Positions 32,237-43,471 of a DNA stretch of 64,000 bases are shown here, piece by piece. A model generated the notes under the pieces. That model made no database searches, was not told the origin of the DNA, and saw nothing but the letters and a program-made list of their open reading frames with translations. Numbering within the stretch: position 1 is the stretch's first letter; each line of letters begins with the position of its first letter. Made by a program: the position numbers and the translations under genes. The stretch comes from Takifugu bimaculatus (taxonomy: Eukaryota > Chordata > Actinopteri > Tetraodontiformes > Tetraodontidae): the NCBI GenBank assembly GCA_004026145.2, contig CP034992.1, positions 18,408,605 to 18,472,604 on the forward strand. The letters run 5' to 3'.

Positions 32237-33039
32237 ACGTCTCTGGAGCTTTGCCCCTGCCGCTGAAGTCCTCGCCGAGGAGCGCCCGCACTGGACCCAT
32301 GAAGACTGGTGGTGGAGTGTTTGTCTTGGACCACACACGCTGGACTCTTCCCATGAAAGACGCTATTGATAGTTTGCTGCAGTATCATCATGGGGACAAG
32401 GACATCCTGAGGCTTGTGGATCCAGACTACGCAGACACGGTCCATCGGTCTGCGGCCGATCCGAACAGCTTGCTCCGCCCCACAACCAGGTTTCACATAT
32501 CCCGCTATGTGAAGCATCTGGCAAAGCTGTTGAACACCAGTTCTTCTCTGAACACCAGCCCAGAGAAGCTCCTGGAGACTCAACAGCTGTGGTACTCCTT
32601 GACAGAGGGGAGCAAAACAACCAGTGTTCCTGTAGTCACCATGGAGACGGCTGTTGTCACTCCTCCCACAGCCGCCCTGCCCACGCCTCTGACGCAGGAT
32701 TCCATTGAAAAAATTGTGCAGGGCATTCTAGAGATGGAGCAGCAGCAGCAGCAGCGACCAGAGCAGAAGATGAGACAGACCAAACCCTGTCTGGCCTGTG
32801 GACAGCCCAAGTCTCCGTATGGGACGGGTGGATCTTCCATCCACTTTTTCTATCAGCAGGGTCCTGTTCGCTACTTCTACTGCTCAAGGAAGGTGCATCA
32901 GACTTATGCTGCTGAGGGACTCTCTGACCCCAGAATGCCCTTTGAACAATTTGCCGCGTCAGAGTTTTTCCAGAGGGAGCTGGAGGCCACCAAAAAGCGT
33001 GTGGAGGAAAAAGCTCGGAGACAGATCGGCTGTGTTTAG
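32237..33039 (+). CDS. DUF6729-like gene, copy B: C-terminal exon (open)
   Basis: Same as the exon at 5,639-6,438, one CAG codon longer in the Gln repeat (MEQQQQQRPEQ). It is open from the acceptor GTTCCAG to TAG at 33,037-33,039, with the CLACGQPKS and FYCSRKV cysteine motifs intact. Confidence 0.6.
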
Positions 33040-34684
33040 CTTCATGATGGCGTCTCAGATGATATTCTTTCATTACCGCCACCCTTTCTCCACTCAGAAG
33101 ACACCCAGGTTTCCCAGCTGCCTCCGTGAACATGTGCTCCCACTCCCACCTTGTTTGAACCCCCGGTTCTCAGTGTCCACCTTCCCTTTTGCCATTTTAT
33201 GGGTATCTGAACGTTAACTTTTGCTGTTATGCTAATGACTACTGATAAATAATGAAATGAAGCCACCTCCCGCTCAGACTGTCACCGTTGCATTGTGGGA
33301 AATGTAGTATTGGCCTGTGTAAAACATCTGTGGCCTGCGGGCCGGTTCTAATAATAAATCCTTATCATCCCGGGGGCCATAGAAAACCCTCGACCTTGAC
33401 TCTGACATATGAGCTTTAAATGATTTCTTTTGACTCCCATTTATTTGGCTGTTTGGATATCATCTTTGCTAGTGTGTGTGCGCGCGCACGCTCTATGGAA
33501 CTGGCATAAAGGATGTTAAAATTAGTCTAAATTAGTCTAAATTAAATAAAAATTCATCCATTCATCATTCCCAACAGGTGGTGTTTGATTAGAAACTCTT
33601 TCTGAACTCTGGTGCTCTGAAACATCTCCGCTTCCATTTTCAGCTGTTTTTATTCTCAATAACATCAAATCATCCATCCATCCAAATCGTGGTCCTGTTG
33701 GACCACCAAAGGACAAACACTTTCCATTTAGCACGGACAAAAAAACCCAAATCCTGTTTAGCAATGAAGCTGTGGGGAGAGTTTGAGGAGCGTTTCTGAG
33801 GAACACGCTGCCATATTGGGTCCAAGCTGCTGGGGTTTTTGTTGTTTCCAGGTGAATCGGTGGGCAGCGGCGTTACCGCCTGTCTCTGCCCCCCCCCCCC
33901 TCTCTCCCCGTGGTCGTGGTCACGCCGGGCATCTTTACTGGTCCCGTTTTAAACAGGTTCTGTTGGGAACAGATGTTCTCCAGAACTGTATTCCAGGCTG
34001 CTGTGCTGAAGGGCTGTTTTCAGTAGCAATAGAGCCAGAGTGTGCCTGCTCCATATGAACCCCCCCAGGCCGTGCTTTCCTCCTGGCTGAGCCATAATCA
34101 GCTCTGGATGGACTGGTTCACACTTGGACTGGGTCAAGATTTGATAGCTTGACTGATTCTTACAGTTTTTGATCAAACCCCCATCTGCTGATTCCAGGAT
34201 CTCAGAGCTTCAGATTTATGAAGCCTGCTCAGCCCCCGGCAGCGCTGATGAAACCATTTCATTCCTTCAAAAAAGCAGAACATGAAGCTCCAGAAAAGGT
34301 TTTTGGATCAAGTTTCCAACAGAACGAGGACAAGTGGGTAAAAGCGCCACTTTAAAGCCTCCACGCCTCAGGAAACATCCACCTTTAGGATGCCTGACTT
34401 TAGAGGATCGTCGGTTTGCTCCGAGCACAAGAACAAACATGTTTAACCTCAGTCCAAGAACATCTGACCTGAAATGATCAAAAACCTTCAGCGTAAAAAG
34501 ATAGTGGAGAGAAAGCTGCTGGGAGGTTCTCAGAAGAGAAGTGGCATTAAAGCCAGCTGGAAGAGTCCAGCCTGCTTCCTGCTCCTCCAAACAGCCGTCT
34601 CCACACCAACACTGAGGAACACGGGCTTCTGTTCTTCCTTCTTCTCTTCTGACTATTGTGTGTTTGATGAATGCAGCATCCACT

Positions 34685-34716
<32 letters not shown>

Positions 34717-35600
34717 ATTTACACTGCTCCTGGTTTCACAATGCTCCTCAGACAGATGCAACCAGAGACACTGATGCCGTCAGACAATAAACCTGAGTGT
34801 TTTTGTGTCCGGTTATTAACATGTTCCATGCTTTTCCTTCTGCAACAGTTCATCACACCTGCTCAGGGAAACCTCGGTGTAAAGGAGGTGAAGCCATGCC
34901 TCAGTGACTCTACTTTGCTGTTTTAGAAACTAACAGTTATTAGATGAATATACAGTGTGCACGTACGCGCACACGTGTGTATAAACACTTAATACACGCG
35001 TGTGCGTGTATGTAGACTTTTTAGTACTTTGGGTTCATAGACTTTTTAGTATTTTGCAGATACGTGTCTGTATATAAACCAGATCCTCCTGTAATAAAGA
35101 ACTAAAGGCTGACTGTTGTCACGTGACCTGTCTCCGTCTGTGTCCGATGATGGAACCTGCCTGGAACATCTGGTCCACAGAAAAAGCAAAACAGCTCACA
35201 GAACTGGTCCAATTTAGACCCAAAAATGACAAATAATGAAAATGTGTGACACAATAGAAAAATGGACGAACTTTCTATTGGCCATTGACAGTTTCAGTCG
35301 TCATCAGAATTCATCAAAAATATTTAAACCAACAAACTACACACAGAATCGCAAAGTTTAGAGCTTAAAGGGAGCGACAGGTGAAGATTTAAAGCTCAAC
35401 GCAACTGAAGAAGTTCCAAAAAGGAGAAATATCACGTGGTGCTTTACCGCCACTCGGTGGACACGCGTGGAACTGCAGACAATAGTTAAACGCGCTCCGA
35501 CACATTCTGACCTCTGCTGCTCCTCTTGGACTCCAGGGCTGCAGAAATATGCTGCTTTTACAAGTCTTTCTAAATCTCTGAAGCATCATAAATCTTAGTT
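33040..35600. other. Non-coding interval, unit B
   Basis: Counterpart of 6,439-8,950. It contains a ZNF143-like motif (33,290-33,308), C-runs (33,889 and a run of about 27 at 34,690), alternating CG/CA tracts and a short local duplication (GACTTTTTAGTA, 35,016 and 35,040). No gene is seen. Confidence 0.55.
33290..33308 (-). promoter_or_regulatory. ZNF143/THAP11-type motif, unit B
   Basis: GCATTGTGGGAAATGTAGT, identical to the sites in units A and C. Confidence 0.45.
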
Positions 35601-35679
35601 AACTAAGTTAGTCAGTTTTAATTTAAATGCAAAAACATATTTATGGCATTAAAATAGCAAAACAACTTTGAATCTTGAA

Positions 35680-35806
35680 CCCTCCCAGAATGCGTTTATA
35701 GTAGTGGAATATAAATCAACAGCCATAAAGTTGTTCATTAACAGAGGAAAAAGGAAAGGTAAAAGTTTTCCGTTCAGACTGAGCAGGAAGACTGAAGACC
35801 GACAAG
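35680..35806 (+). promoter_or_regulatory. Proximal NLR promoter and 5' exon, unit B
   Basis: CCCTCCCAGAATGC (35,680), AATATAAATC, then TTCAGACTGAGCAGGAAGAC and CGACAAG|GTGAGT (donor at 35,806/35,807). The arrangement repeats the distal module at 36,108-36,240, so unit B has two tandem promoter/first-exon modules. Units A and C keep this first exon but have lost its promoter to the inserted repeat. Confidence 0.45.
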
Positions 35807-36107
35807 GTGAGTGGAAACGAAGAGCATTATTGAAAAGAATTGACAGTTGTGTTTGGAGATAAAATCAAGATTTGAAAACATTTTTGTGACTATTGAAGAG
35901 CTGCATAGAGCTGAAGAATTCTTGGCTTAAGAAAATTCAACTAGACTTCATATTTAGTTTGAGCACAAAACATCGTTATACATTATAAATGAATAGGTCT
36001 TATTTAACATTCTTATAGTCTGGCTTTAGTTATACTTGAATACTCTTTCTAAGTGAAGTTTATTTTATTTTTCTGCTCTTTGCTACTGATTCTAAAAGAA
36101 CTTTAAA

Positions 36108-36185
36108 CCCTCCCAGAATGCTTTAATGGTAGTAATATATACGCCATAAAGCTGTTGATTAGGTTTTAAAAGTGAAAGTGAAAGT
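36108..36185 (+). promoter_or_regulatory. Distal NLR promoter module with extended ISRE-like site, unit B
   Basis: CCCTCCCAGAATG, a TATA-like stretch and AAAAGTGAAAGTGAAAGT at 36,168-36,185. The last is three GAAA-type half-sites spaced by two bases, a strong fit to IRF/ISRE binding sites. Units A and C have two half-sites at the same position. Confidence 0.5.
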
Positions 36186-37155
36186 ATTCTGTTCAGACAA
36201 GTATTATGCTGTTAACATTGTTAGAGAGTCTTAACAGGTATTAACAACATTTTAAAACTTTTTTGTGACAGGTGAAAAGCTCTTAGAGTCATTAGAGCTG
36301 TTCAACAGTCCAGGTCACAGCTGGATATTTTGGTATTACCTGTCAAACAACATCTAATCGTGTGCAAGTTAGCATCTCTCAGCCGGACCAATTTAAGACA
36401 ATAAACTAAATAACTAAATCCACACAGGATCACAGGACATCAACAGGATTTTGGGTTCATGTTGCACGTTTTCTCACAGTGGTTTATTGTTCTATGTTGT
36501 GGAACCACTGTGAAAGAAATGCAGGAGTGGGTGTCATTTCTTTCATCTATTTTAAATAGAGCAGTGATCTTTGAGGACTTGGATCATAGAAATAACTGAA
36601 GAGGGGAACAAAGGAGGGAAGTTAAAAAGTCCTGACTAGTATGTTTATGTAGCACCAGATAATTTAGTGGCTGAGCTGAAGACAGTCCTTTCACCATGTT
36701 GGCCTGTGGAAAACCAGTGTTGTCGGCCCGATGGACCAGCGTCCCCGTCGTTGCCGGACCACCGTTGGCCACCAGTTGGGTTTTGGGATCAAAGTGGGGG
36801 CGTTTCCTGTATCCGGTTCTCCTCACGGATCCATGACTACAACATGTTGCTGCAAGTGCAGAGACGTTTGCTCTGGAAAGAACTTTAGAGCACATTCAGT
36901 GCTGCAGGATGCGGGGCTGGAAAAGGTGCCAGTTCTTTTCTCACTGCAGGGAACAGTTAAAAAAAGCAGCTTAAACTCTGAAAACATGAAAATGATACAG
37001 AGACATCATTGATTTATTGATTCAGTTGTTAACCAGAATGGATTAGAAATGTTCCTGTCTGATAAAAATACAGTGAATTGGGATTATTTAACTCCAACCT
37101 CTACAGATTATTTACCTTCATCACAGTCTCATCACTATTTCTGATGTTTCCTCAG

Positions 37156-37257
37156 GATGGACGAGGACAGAGCAGAGTCCACAGTGCCCAGCTGGGTGTC
37201 CCTGAAGAGTAACTGGTCCAAAGATAGAGGAATAGACTTCAGAAGTTCAGACAAAAT
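37156..37257 (+). pseudogene. NLR B, coding exon 1
   Basis: Counterpart of 10,566-10,667, reading MDEDRAESTVPSWVSLKSNW. The conserved Cys and Asp of the PSCVSLKSD motif are changed to Trp and Asn. Splice sites are intact and phase 2 is kept. Confidence 0.65.
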
Positions 37258-37479
37258 GTATGAAAACTAAAGCGTGATGATGTGTTTGTGTGCCAGCTGT
37301 TAGTCACATTAACAGCAGCAGGTTGTGAGTTTATTATTGGAGATGTTTAACACTTAAACCTCAGACAGTCATAGAGTTACAGACTTAATGTGAATATTGT
37401 TGATTAGAAACAAGAATCAGGTTTAAACTGAAAGATGAATTCAGACATAAATACTGGAACAATATTGAGTCTTGATCAG

Positions 37480-37640
37480 GTTCTTTCATCCTATAAATCA
37501 AAGGACTAATAGAGATGTGTTTCATAGTGAGAGGGGGGAGCACATCCTATCAAAGTGGGACCAGTCAGCTCCACCAGGAGAGTCCTCTTGTTCACAATCT
37601 GGAAGCAGATCTGGAGATGCTGAAATGAAGCCCAAACAAA
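37480..37640 (+). pseudogene. NLR B, coding exon 2
   Basis: Counterpart of 10,890-11,050, with few substitutions and intact splice sites. Confidence 0.6.
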
Positions 37641-37729
37641 GTAAAACTGTTCAATATGAGATTTAATTTGTGATGTCATAAATTTGTAGTTGTGTTGATG
37701 ATTTATTATAGATGTTTACTTATGTTCAG

Positions 37730-39509
37730 GAAGTGATCTGCAGGAGGTGATAGAAGGTCATAAGATGAGTCTGAAGAGAAGATGTGAACATGTGACTGAA
37801 GGAACTAATGAAGCAGGAAGTGGAACCCTGCTGAACAAGATCTACACTGAGCTCTACATCACTGAGGGACAAAGTGAGGAGGTGGACACACAACATGAGG
37901 TGAGACAGCTTGAGAGAACCTCCAAGAAGAACATCCAGGACACTCCAATCAAGTGCCAGGACATCTTCAAAGTCTTATCTGAGCAACAGAGACACATCAG
38001 AGTGGTTCTGACCAACGGTGTCGCCGGCGTTGGAAAAACCTTCTCAGTGCAGAAGTTCAGTCTGGACTGGGCAGAAGGTTTGGAGAACCAAGACATCAGT
38101 CTGGTGCTTCCGCTCTCATGCAGGGAGCTGAACTTGATCAGAGATGAGCAGCACAGTCTTCTCTCACTGCTTCATGTTTTCCATCCAACATTACAGAAGA
38201 TCAGAGCAGAAGATCTGACTGTCTGGAAACTTCTGTTCATCTTTGATGGCCTGGATGAAAGCAGATTTTCACTGGGTTTCAACAACCATCAGGTCATCTC
38301 TGATGTCACACAAGTATCGTCCGTTGGCGTGCTCCTGGTGAACCTCATCCAGGGGAACCTGCTTCCCTCAGCTCTCATCTGGATCACCTCCAGACCTGCA
38401 GCAGCCCATCAGATTCCTCCCTCGTGTGTTGACAGGATCACAGAAGTATGAGGCTTCACTGACTCCCAGAAGGAGGAGTACTTCAGGAGGAGGTTCAGTG
38501 ATGAAGATCTGTCCAAGAGAATCATCTCACACATCAAGGCCTCCAGGAGCCTCCACATCATGTGTCTGATCCCAGTTTTCTGCTGGATCACTGCTATAGT
38601 TCTGGAGGACATGATGGCCAGAGACCAGAGAGGAGAGCTGCCCCAAACCCTGACTGACCTCTACTCACACTTCCTGATGGTTCAGATAAGGAGGAAGAAG
38701 CAGAAGTATGGAGGAAAGCAGAGACCAGGGAAACTGACTAAGGCTGATAAAGAACTCCTTCTGAAGTTGGGTCAGCTGGCGTTCGAACATCTGGAGAAAG
38801 GAAACATCATGTTCTACTCAGAAGACCTGAAGCGATGTGGACTGGACGTCTCCGAGGTGTCGGTGTACTCAGGAGTTTGTACAGAGATCTTCAAGAGAGA
38901 GAGTGTGATCTTCCAGAAATCAGTCTACTGCTTTGTTCATCTGAGCGTTCAGGAGTTTCTGGCTGCCGTCTACATGTTCCACCGTTACACCAGGAAAGAC
39001 ACAGCGGTTATAAATAAGTTCCTAAAATATTCTAAATCAGTCAAATCTCTTGATGACTTCCTCAGGAGAGCACTAATGAAATCTCTCAAAAGTGAAAATG
39101 GCCACCTGGACTTGTTTGTTCGCTTCCTTCATGGTCTCTCTCTGGAGTCCAATCAGAGGATCTTGGGTGGACTGTTGGATCAGAGGAACAGCCACCCAGA
39201 AACCATCCAGAAGGTCCTCAACAACCTGAAGGAGGAGAACAGTGATGGAATCTCCCCAGACAGAAGCATCAACATCTTCCACTGTCTGATGGAGATAAAG
39301 GATCAGTCAGTCCATCAGGAGATCCAAGAGTTCCTGAAGTCAGAGAAGAAATCAAAGAGGAGACTGTCAGTGATCCACTGTTCAGCTCTGGCCTACCTGC
39401 TGCAGATGTCAGAGGAGGTTCTGGATGAGCTGAACCTGCAGCAGTACAACACCTCAGTGGAGGGACGACGTCGCCTGATTCCAGCTGTGAGGAACTGCAG
39501 GAAGGCCGA
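37730..39509 (+). pseudogene. NLR B: FISNA-NACHT exon with premature TGA
   Basis: The exon is nearly identical to 11,151-12,975: FISNA (LKRRCEHVTEG), Walker A GVAGVGKT and Walker B LLFIFDGLDESR are present. A TGA at 38,449-38,451 replaces the CGA (Arg) of the RGFTDSQKEEY motif, ending the protein after 327 residues, in the NACHT domain. The same frame is open beyond it to the donor at 39,509, including FVHLSVQEFLAAVYMF. Relative to copy A, about 45 bases coding for EPKDFSKFTLMFSKN are missing, in frame. The single CpG-type change suggests recent inactivation. A truncated NACHT protein cannot be excluded. Confidence 0.85.
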
Positions 39510-40435
39510 GTAAGTAAAGATTTTTAGGGCCGGACATCGGCGTTTAAATCAAGCGAGTGGATCATGTCAGGTAGCAATACCCCCTCCAGTGGTCATTCCT
39601 TCAATTCTTTATTTCCATTGCAGCGTCCATAAATTAAAAACAACAACAATTCATCCAGAAATGTTCAACACTGGCTGGATATAAGTTCAAAGGTCAATCC
39701 AGACAAACCAACATAAGGCAGGAATAATAAGAGCCACAAGTTAACTGACTATCATGAAATTACTGTCATGTCATTAAATAACTTTTGTTTGTTTGTATAC
39801 ATCGTATTCAAACGACAGAAAAACACATTTTAACTCATGACACGTGACTATTTTGCTTCATTTGTTCAACGTAAAAACAGCCGGCCTCGTTGGTTTAAAT
39901 GGGTGTTTTAGGTCTTTGTGGCGGTTCCGTTTGGAGCCTTTATGTGACCCACAAAGTTGTTTGAGCCTTTCCACACCCGTTAGGTGGCAACTTCATCACT
40001 AGCAACAAAAGGTGCAGTGAAAATGATTTGAAGGAAACAGGCAGATAGAACAGAAGCTGAGGGCAATCGATGCAACCAGAGACTCTGATGTCATCGATCG
40101 GATCGCTGAATTAAGACTTGACGCACCATCGTACAAATTGGATGAAATGCAAAATATCCAAAGAGCCGATGGACAGATAAAAAGATGCACGTTTCTTTAA
40201 ACCATTTGCTACAATCATTTTAAATATTGAGTAATTATGAGCTGTTCTAAAATAAGACAAATGTTGAGAATAATTCAGTTGCATTTCAGATCTGATGGTC
40301 GTTCAAACTGTTGCTCTACGGTGTTGAATTTAGCTTTTCCAGGAAATGAGCTACATTTGTGTTGAGGTAGATTCTCAGATGAGTTGATTAGAAATCCCAA
40401 AGTTTGACTCACTATTTTTGTTTCATACACAACAG

Positions 40436-40612
40436 ACTGTCTGGTCGTTTTCTTTCAACGAGTCATTGGGAAGTTGTGGCCTCAGCAATGACGTCAAACC
40501 CTTCTCATCTACGGGAGCTGAGCTTAAGCGAGAACCAAAACCTGACAGATGCCGACGTAAAGTTACTGTCTTCTGCAATGATGCATCCAAACTGCAGACT
40601 GGAGACGCTCGG
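40436..40612 (+). pseudogene. NLR B LRR exon 1
   Basis: Counterpart of 13,901-14,077 (177 nt). The last codon differs (CTCGG|GTCAGG instead of CTCAG|GTCAGG), which keeps the donor GT. Reads LRELSLSENQNLTDADVKLL. Confidence 0.75.
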
Positions 40613-40722
40613 GTCAGGAGGCCTCTGTTGGTCTTTTCTAAATTTCTTTACATTTTCTGCTTTTCTCTTCATTTTCATATTTAGAAATGTATCTTTATTT
40701 GCCCCATTTATTCCTTTTCCAG

Positions 40723-40896
40723 GCTGTCACACTGCAGTTTATCAGAGACCAGCTGTGACTCTCTGGCCTCGGCGCTGAGGTCCAATCCCTCCCATCTGAG
40801 GGTTCTGGAGCTGAGTTTTAACCAGCTGAAGGATCCAGGAATGAAGCTGCTCTGTGGTTTTCTCCAGGATCCTCTCTGTGAGCTGGAGACGCTCAG
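40723..40896 (+). pseudogene. NLR B LRR exon 2, chimera of A's LRR exons 2 and 3
   Basis: 174 nt, phase 2. The 5' intron flank (to TTTTCCAG) matches that of unit A exon 14,188-14,361. The 3' part (FLQDPLCELETLR) and 3' intron flank match unit A exon 14,666-14,839. Unit A's intervening intron (14,362-14,665) is absent. This is the pattern expected from recombination between neighbouring LRR exons. Confidence 0.75.
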
Positions 40897-42725
40897 GTCA
40901 GTCAGAGATGATCCAGTACTTTCCCAGGTGTAACTAGTTAGACAATAACTGTTTACATGTTTGATCTTTGTTATAAACGTAGTGTTACAGTTCTCAGAAA
41001 AAAGACCACACAGGACAGATTTGCAGTATTAAATTGGTTGTGGAAATCTGTCCCATGTGAGGATGGTCATCAATGACTAGAAAGGAAGTATCAGTTGTAG
41101 ATTTGTCTTGTTTTATTTCAGGCTGGCCACAAAACCGCCCAAACATTCAGACCAATCAAAAATGGTTCTTCCTGTCTTTTAAAGATCAGAAGGAAAACTA
41201 GAAAACCCAAAAAGAAAGCTGCTGCAGTGTGCCATGCCCCTTCTCTACTGAGAAAAGCCATCCCAAAAAAGAGAAAAGCCCAAGTGTGAAGTGAGCACCC
41301 TGTTAAACCTTGGTACCGAAAGCCTGCAGTCATTCTCATCTTAGGTGGCTTCATTCCAGCCAGAAGCCCAAACCTGCCTCCCTCTTAAAGGGGCAGCAGG
41401 TCAGTCCAACAACAGAAACCTTCATGAAGATCTGAAGCTTTCAGCATCCACAATTGTTGCACCTCACTTCCATTGGAGTCCAAATCAGAAGTCAACAAGT
41501 TGATTCTACACCGATTCTACACAATGCAACCATTTTAAAAAGGTTTCCATCCATAAGTTTTCACACATTTTTATATAAATCTGTTTGTTCATCGCCTCCT
41601 TCTGTTGTAATGGTCATTAAAGAAAATGACCTTATTGGAGTTTTTCTCCTCACAAATATGACTTTCTATGAACGATGCAATAAATGCAGCTTGCAATCTG
41701 AGACAATATGGAAGTATGTGTATATAATAGTAGTGGAAGTAGCTCATAAAATAATACATTTGCTCTTCTCATCAAATCTTTCTATGTTATTAAAGAAAAA
41801 CCAGCTCTTAGTCAACAACATCTAAGACATCAACCAAAAATCCTAATTTTCTACAATCTAATATAAAACAGTAGAGAAGACTCTTTCTGCAGAGACACTG
41901 GTGGCAGGAATGCAGAAGTATCACCTGCTCAACTTGGAAGGTGGAGCAGAAACCACCAGCTGAGAAGGTCCTCAGCGAGAGGAAGTGGTTTAGAACCATG
42001 AAACTTGCTAAGCTCCACCTCAGCTCCAGAGACGGGCTGAGCTGAAGCTGTGGCATCCGGTATCGCCCAGAAGAGCCTCCAACAAACAAGCTCTTCTCTT
42101 GGGAGGAGAGGGCTTTGAATCTCAGCTCAGTGTGCTTGTCTCTAGTAGGTGGCAGCTGCACCTTTTCCTGAGGTCCTTGTTGATGCCCTGAGGGGAATTG
42201 ATGCTCCTGCAATGTTTTCTGGCAGCATTGAGCTTGCAGTGGGGCAATCAAACACACTGTGGGGGGGCTCTCTTTCCTTCTCTCATCTGGAGAACAAGTG
42301 ACACCAGCTGCCAATCATTGTTGGAGAAATGTGCAGTCAGGGGAACGATGCGTCCAGACTATAGCCACCCTTCCAGCATCCAGCAGTGTCTAAAACCTTT
42401 GATTTGGTTTCACCAGAGAGTGTAGGGATTGCAGGGTCGCTGCAGCATCGCCCACAAGCTATCAGGAGTGGGTCGCTTTGTCCCAACTCCTGACAAGAGT
42501 TGAGTGCTATTGAGAAATGTGGTCTCACAAACTTGGAAGGTATTTTGACCTACACACACTTTACATACGCTGGAGATCTTGTCCAACCGCCCTGAAAGAA
42601 CCCAAAATAGGAACATACGGCAGATAAGCCGGTGCAGGACCAGAGGTTTGTTGCTTGTAAGCTGTGTTTTGCTCTGGTACATGTTGATTTTTATTTGTTT
42701 TCTCTCAACATAATTCTTATTTTAG
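40897..42725 (+). other. NLR B intron with about 600 extra bases
   Basis: Counterpart of 14,840-16,063, with 41,943-42,541 extra. The extra block is flanked by AACTTGGAAGGT at 41,931-41,942 and 42,530-42,541. I cannot identify its content: minus-strand ORFs (for example ending near 41,808) match no known protein. Confidence 0.5.
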
Positions 42726-42988
42726 CCTAAGTTGCTGCAGGTTATCAGAGATCAGCTGTGGCTCTCTGGCCTCGGCGCTGAGGTCCAATCCCTCCCATCT
42801 CAGAGAACTGGACCTGAGTCAGAACCAGCTGCAGGATTAAGGAGTGAAGCTGCTGTCTGATCTCGTAGAGAATCCTTACTATGGGCTGGAGACACTGAGA
42901 CAGTACAGTAGCTGGTTGAAGCCAGTCAACTCCCGCTCATCTGCTGCATCACTCACTGACCACTGGTGAAGAACATCTGTGGAAACAT
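42726..42988 (+). pseudogene. NLR B terminal LRR exon, chimeric, with nonsense codon
   Basis: The 5' intron flank matches that of unit A LRR exon 4 (16,064). The coding part and 3' flank match unit A's last exon (17,150). Exons 4-6 of unit A are thus represented by one hybrid exon. A TAA at 42,838-42,840 replaces TCA (QLQDSGVK becomes QLQD-stop). Without it the frame would pass LETLR and continue further than in copy A before TGA. Confidence 0.7.
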
Positions 42989-43471
42989 CTGCCGTCTACT
43001 CCCTCCATAGATGAAAAATTCAGTTTTTAAAAAGCGCTGGTGGACTTTCAGGAGATCAGTCGATGGTCGACAAAGCAGAAGCAGCTTCGCCTTGAAGTTA
43101 AATTAGTTCCTGGTATCACACAATGCATCTTTATAAAGTTCTAAATGGCTCCTCGGCCACTCTTAGAAGCATGAAAACATTCTCTTAATTGTCTCTTCAA
43201 ATGTCTGTATTATACGTTACTATTTTACATCATGCCTTCAGAATCTTTAGGGTTTAGTATTTACTGTCTCTGTGACATGGAGCATTGGAATATTTCAGCT
43301 GCAGCCAGCAAAAACCCATCAGAATGACGGTCATTTGACTTTAGTCAATCTGTTCAATGTTATAGGATTTATTGCAATCTAATAAAAACTATGAATAAAT
43401 GTGGGAAATAGGAAATAAAAAGAAGCAAAATGACCAAATAAATCTCCCATGAATACAGTAAATTTTAAGAT

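Larger units (their letters stand above)
27918..43471 (+). repeat. Segmental duplication unit B
   Basis: Second copy of the unit, in the same orientation as A. It begins to match unit A's first base at 27,918 (unit A is cut there by the window edge) and ends near 43,471. It lacks the Tc1-like insertion, has its own NLR promoter, two chimeric LRR exons and about 600 additional bases in one NLR intron. Confidence 0.93.
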
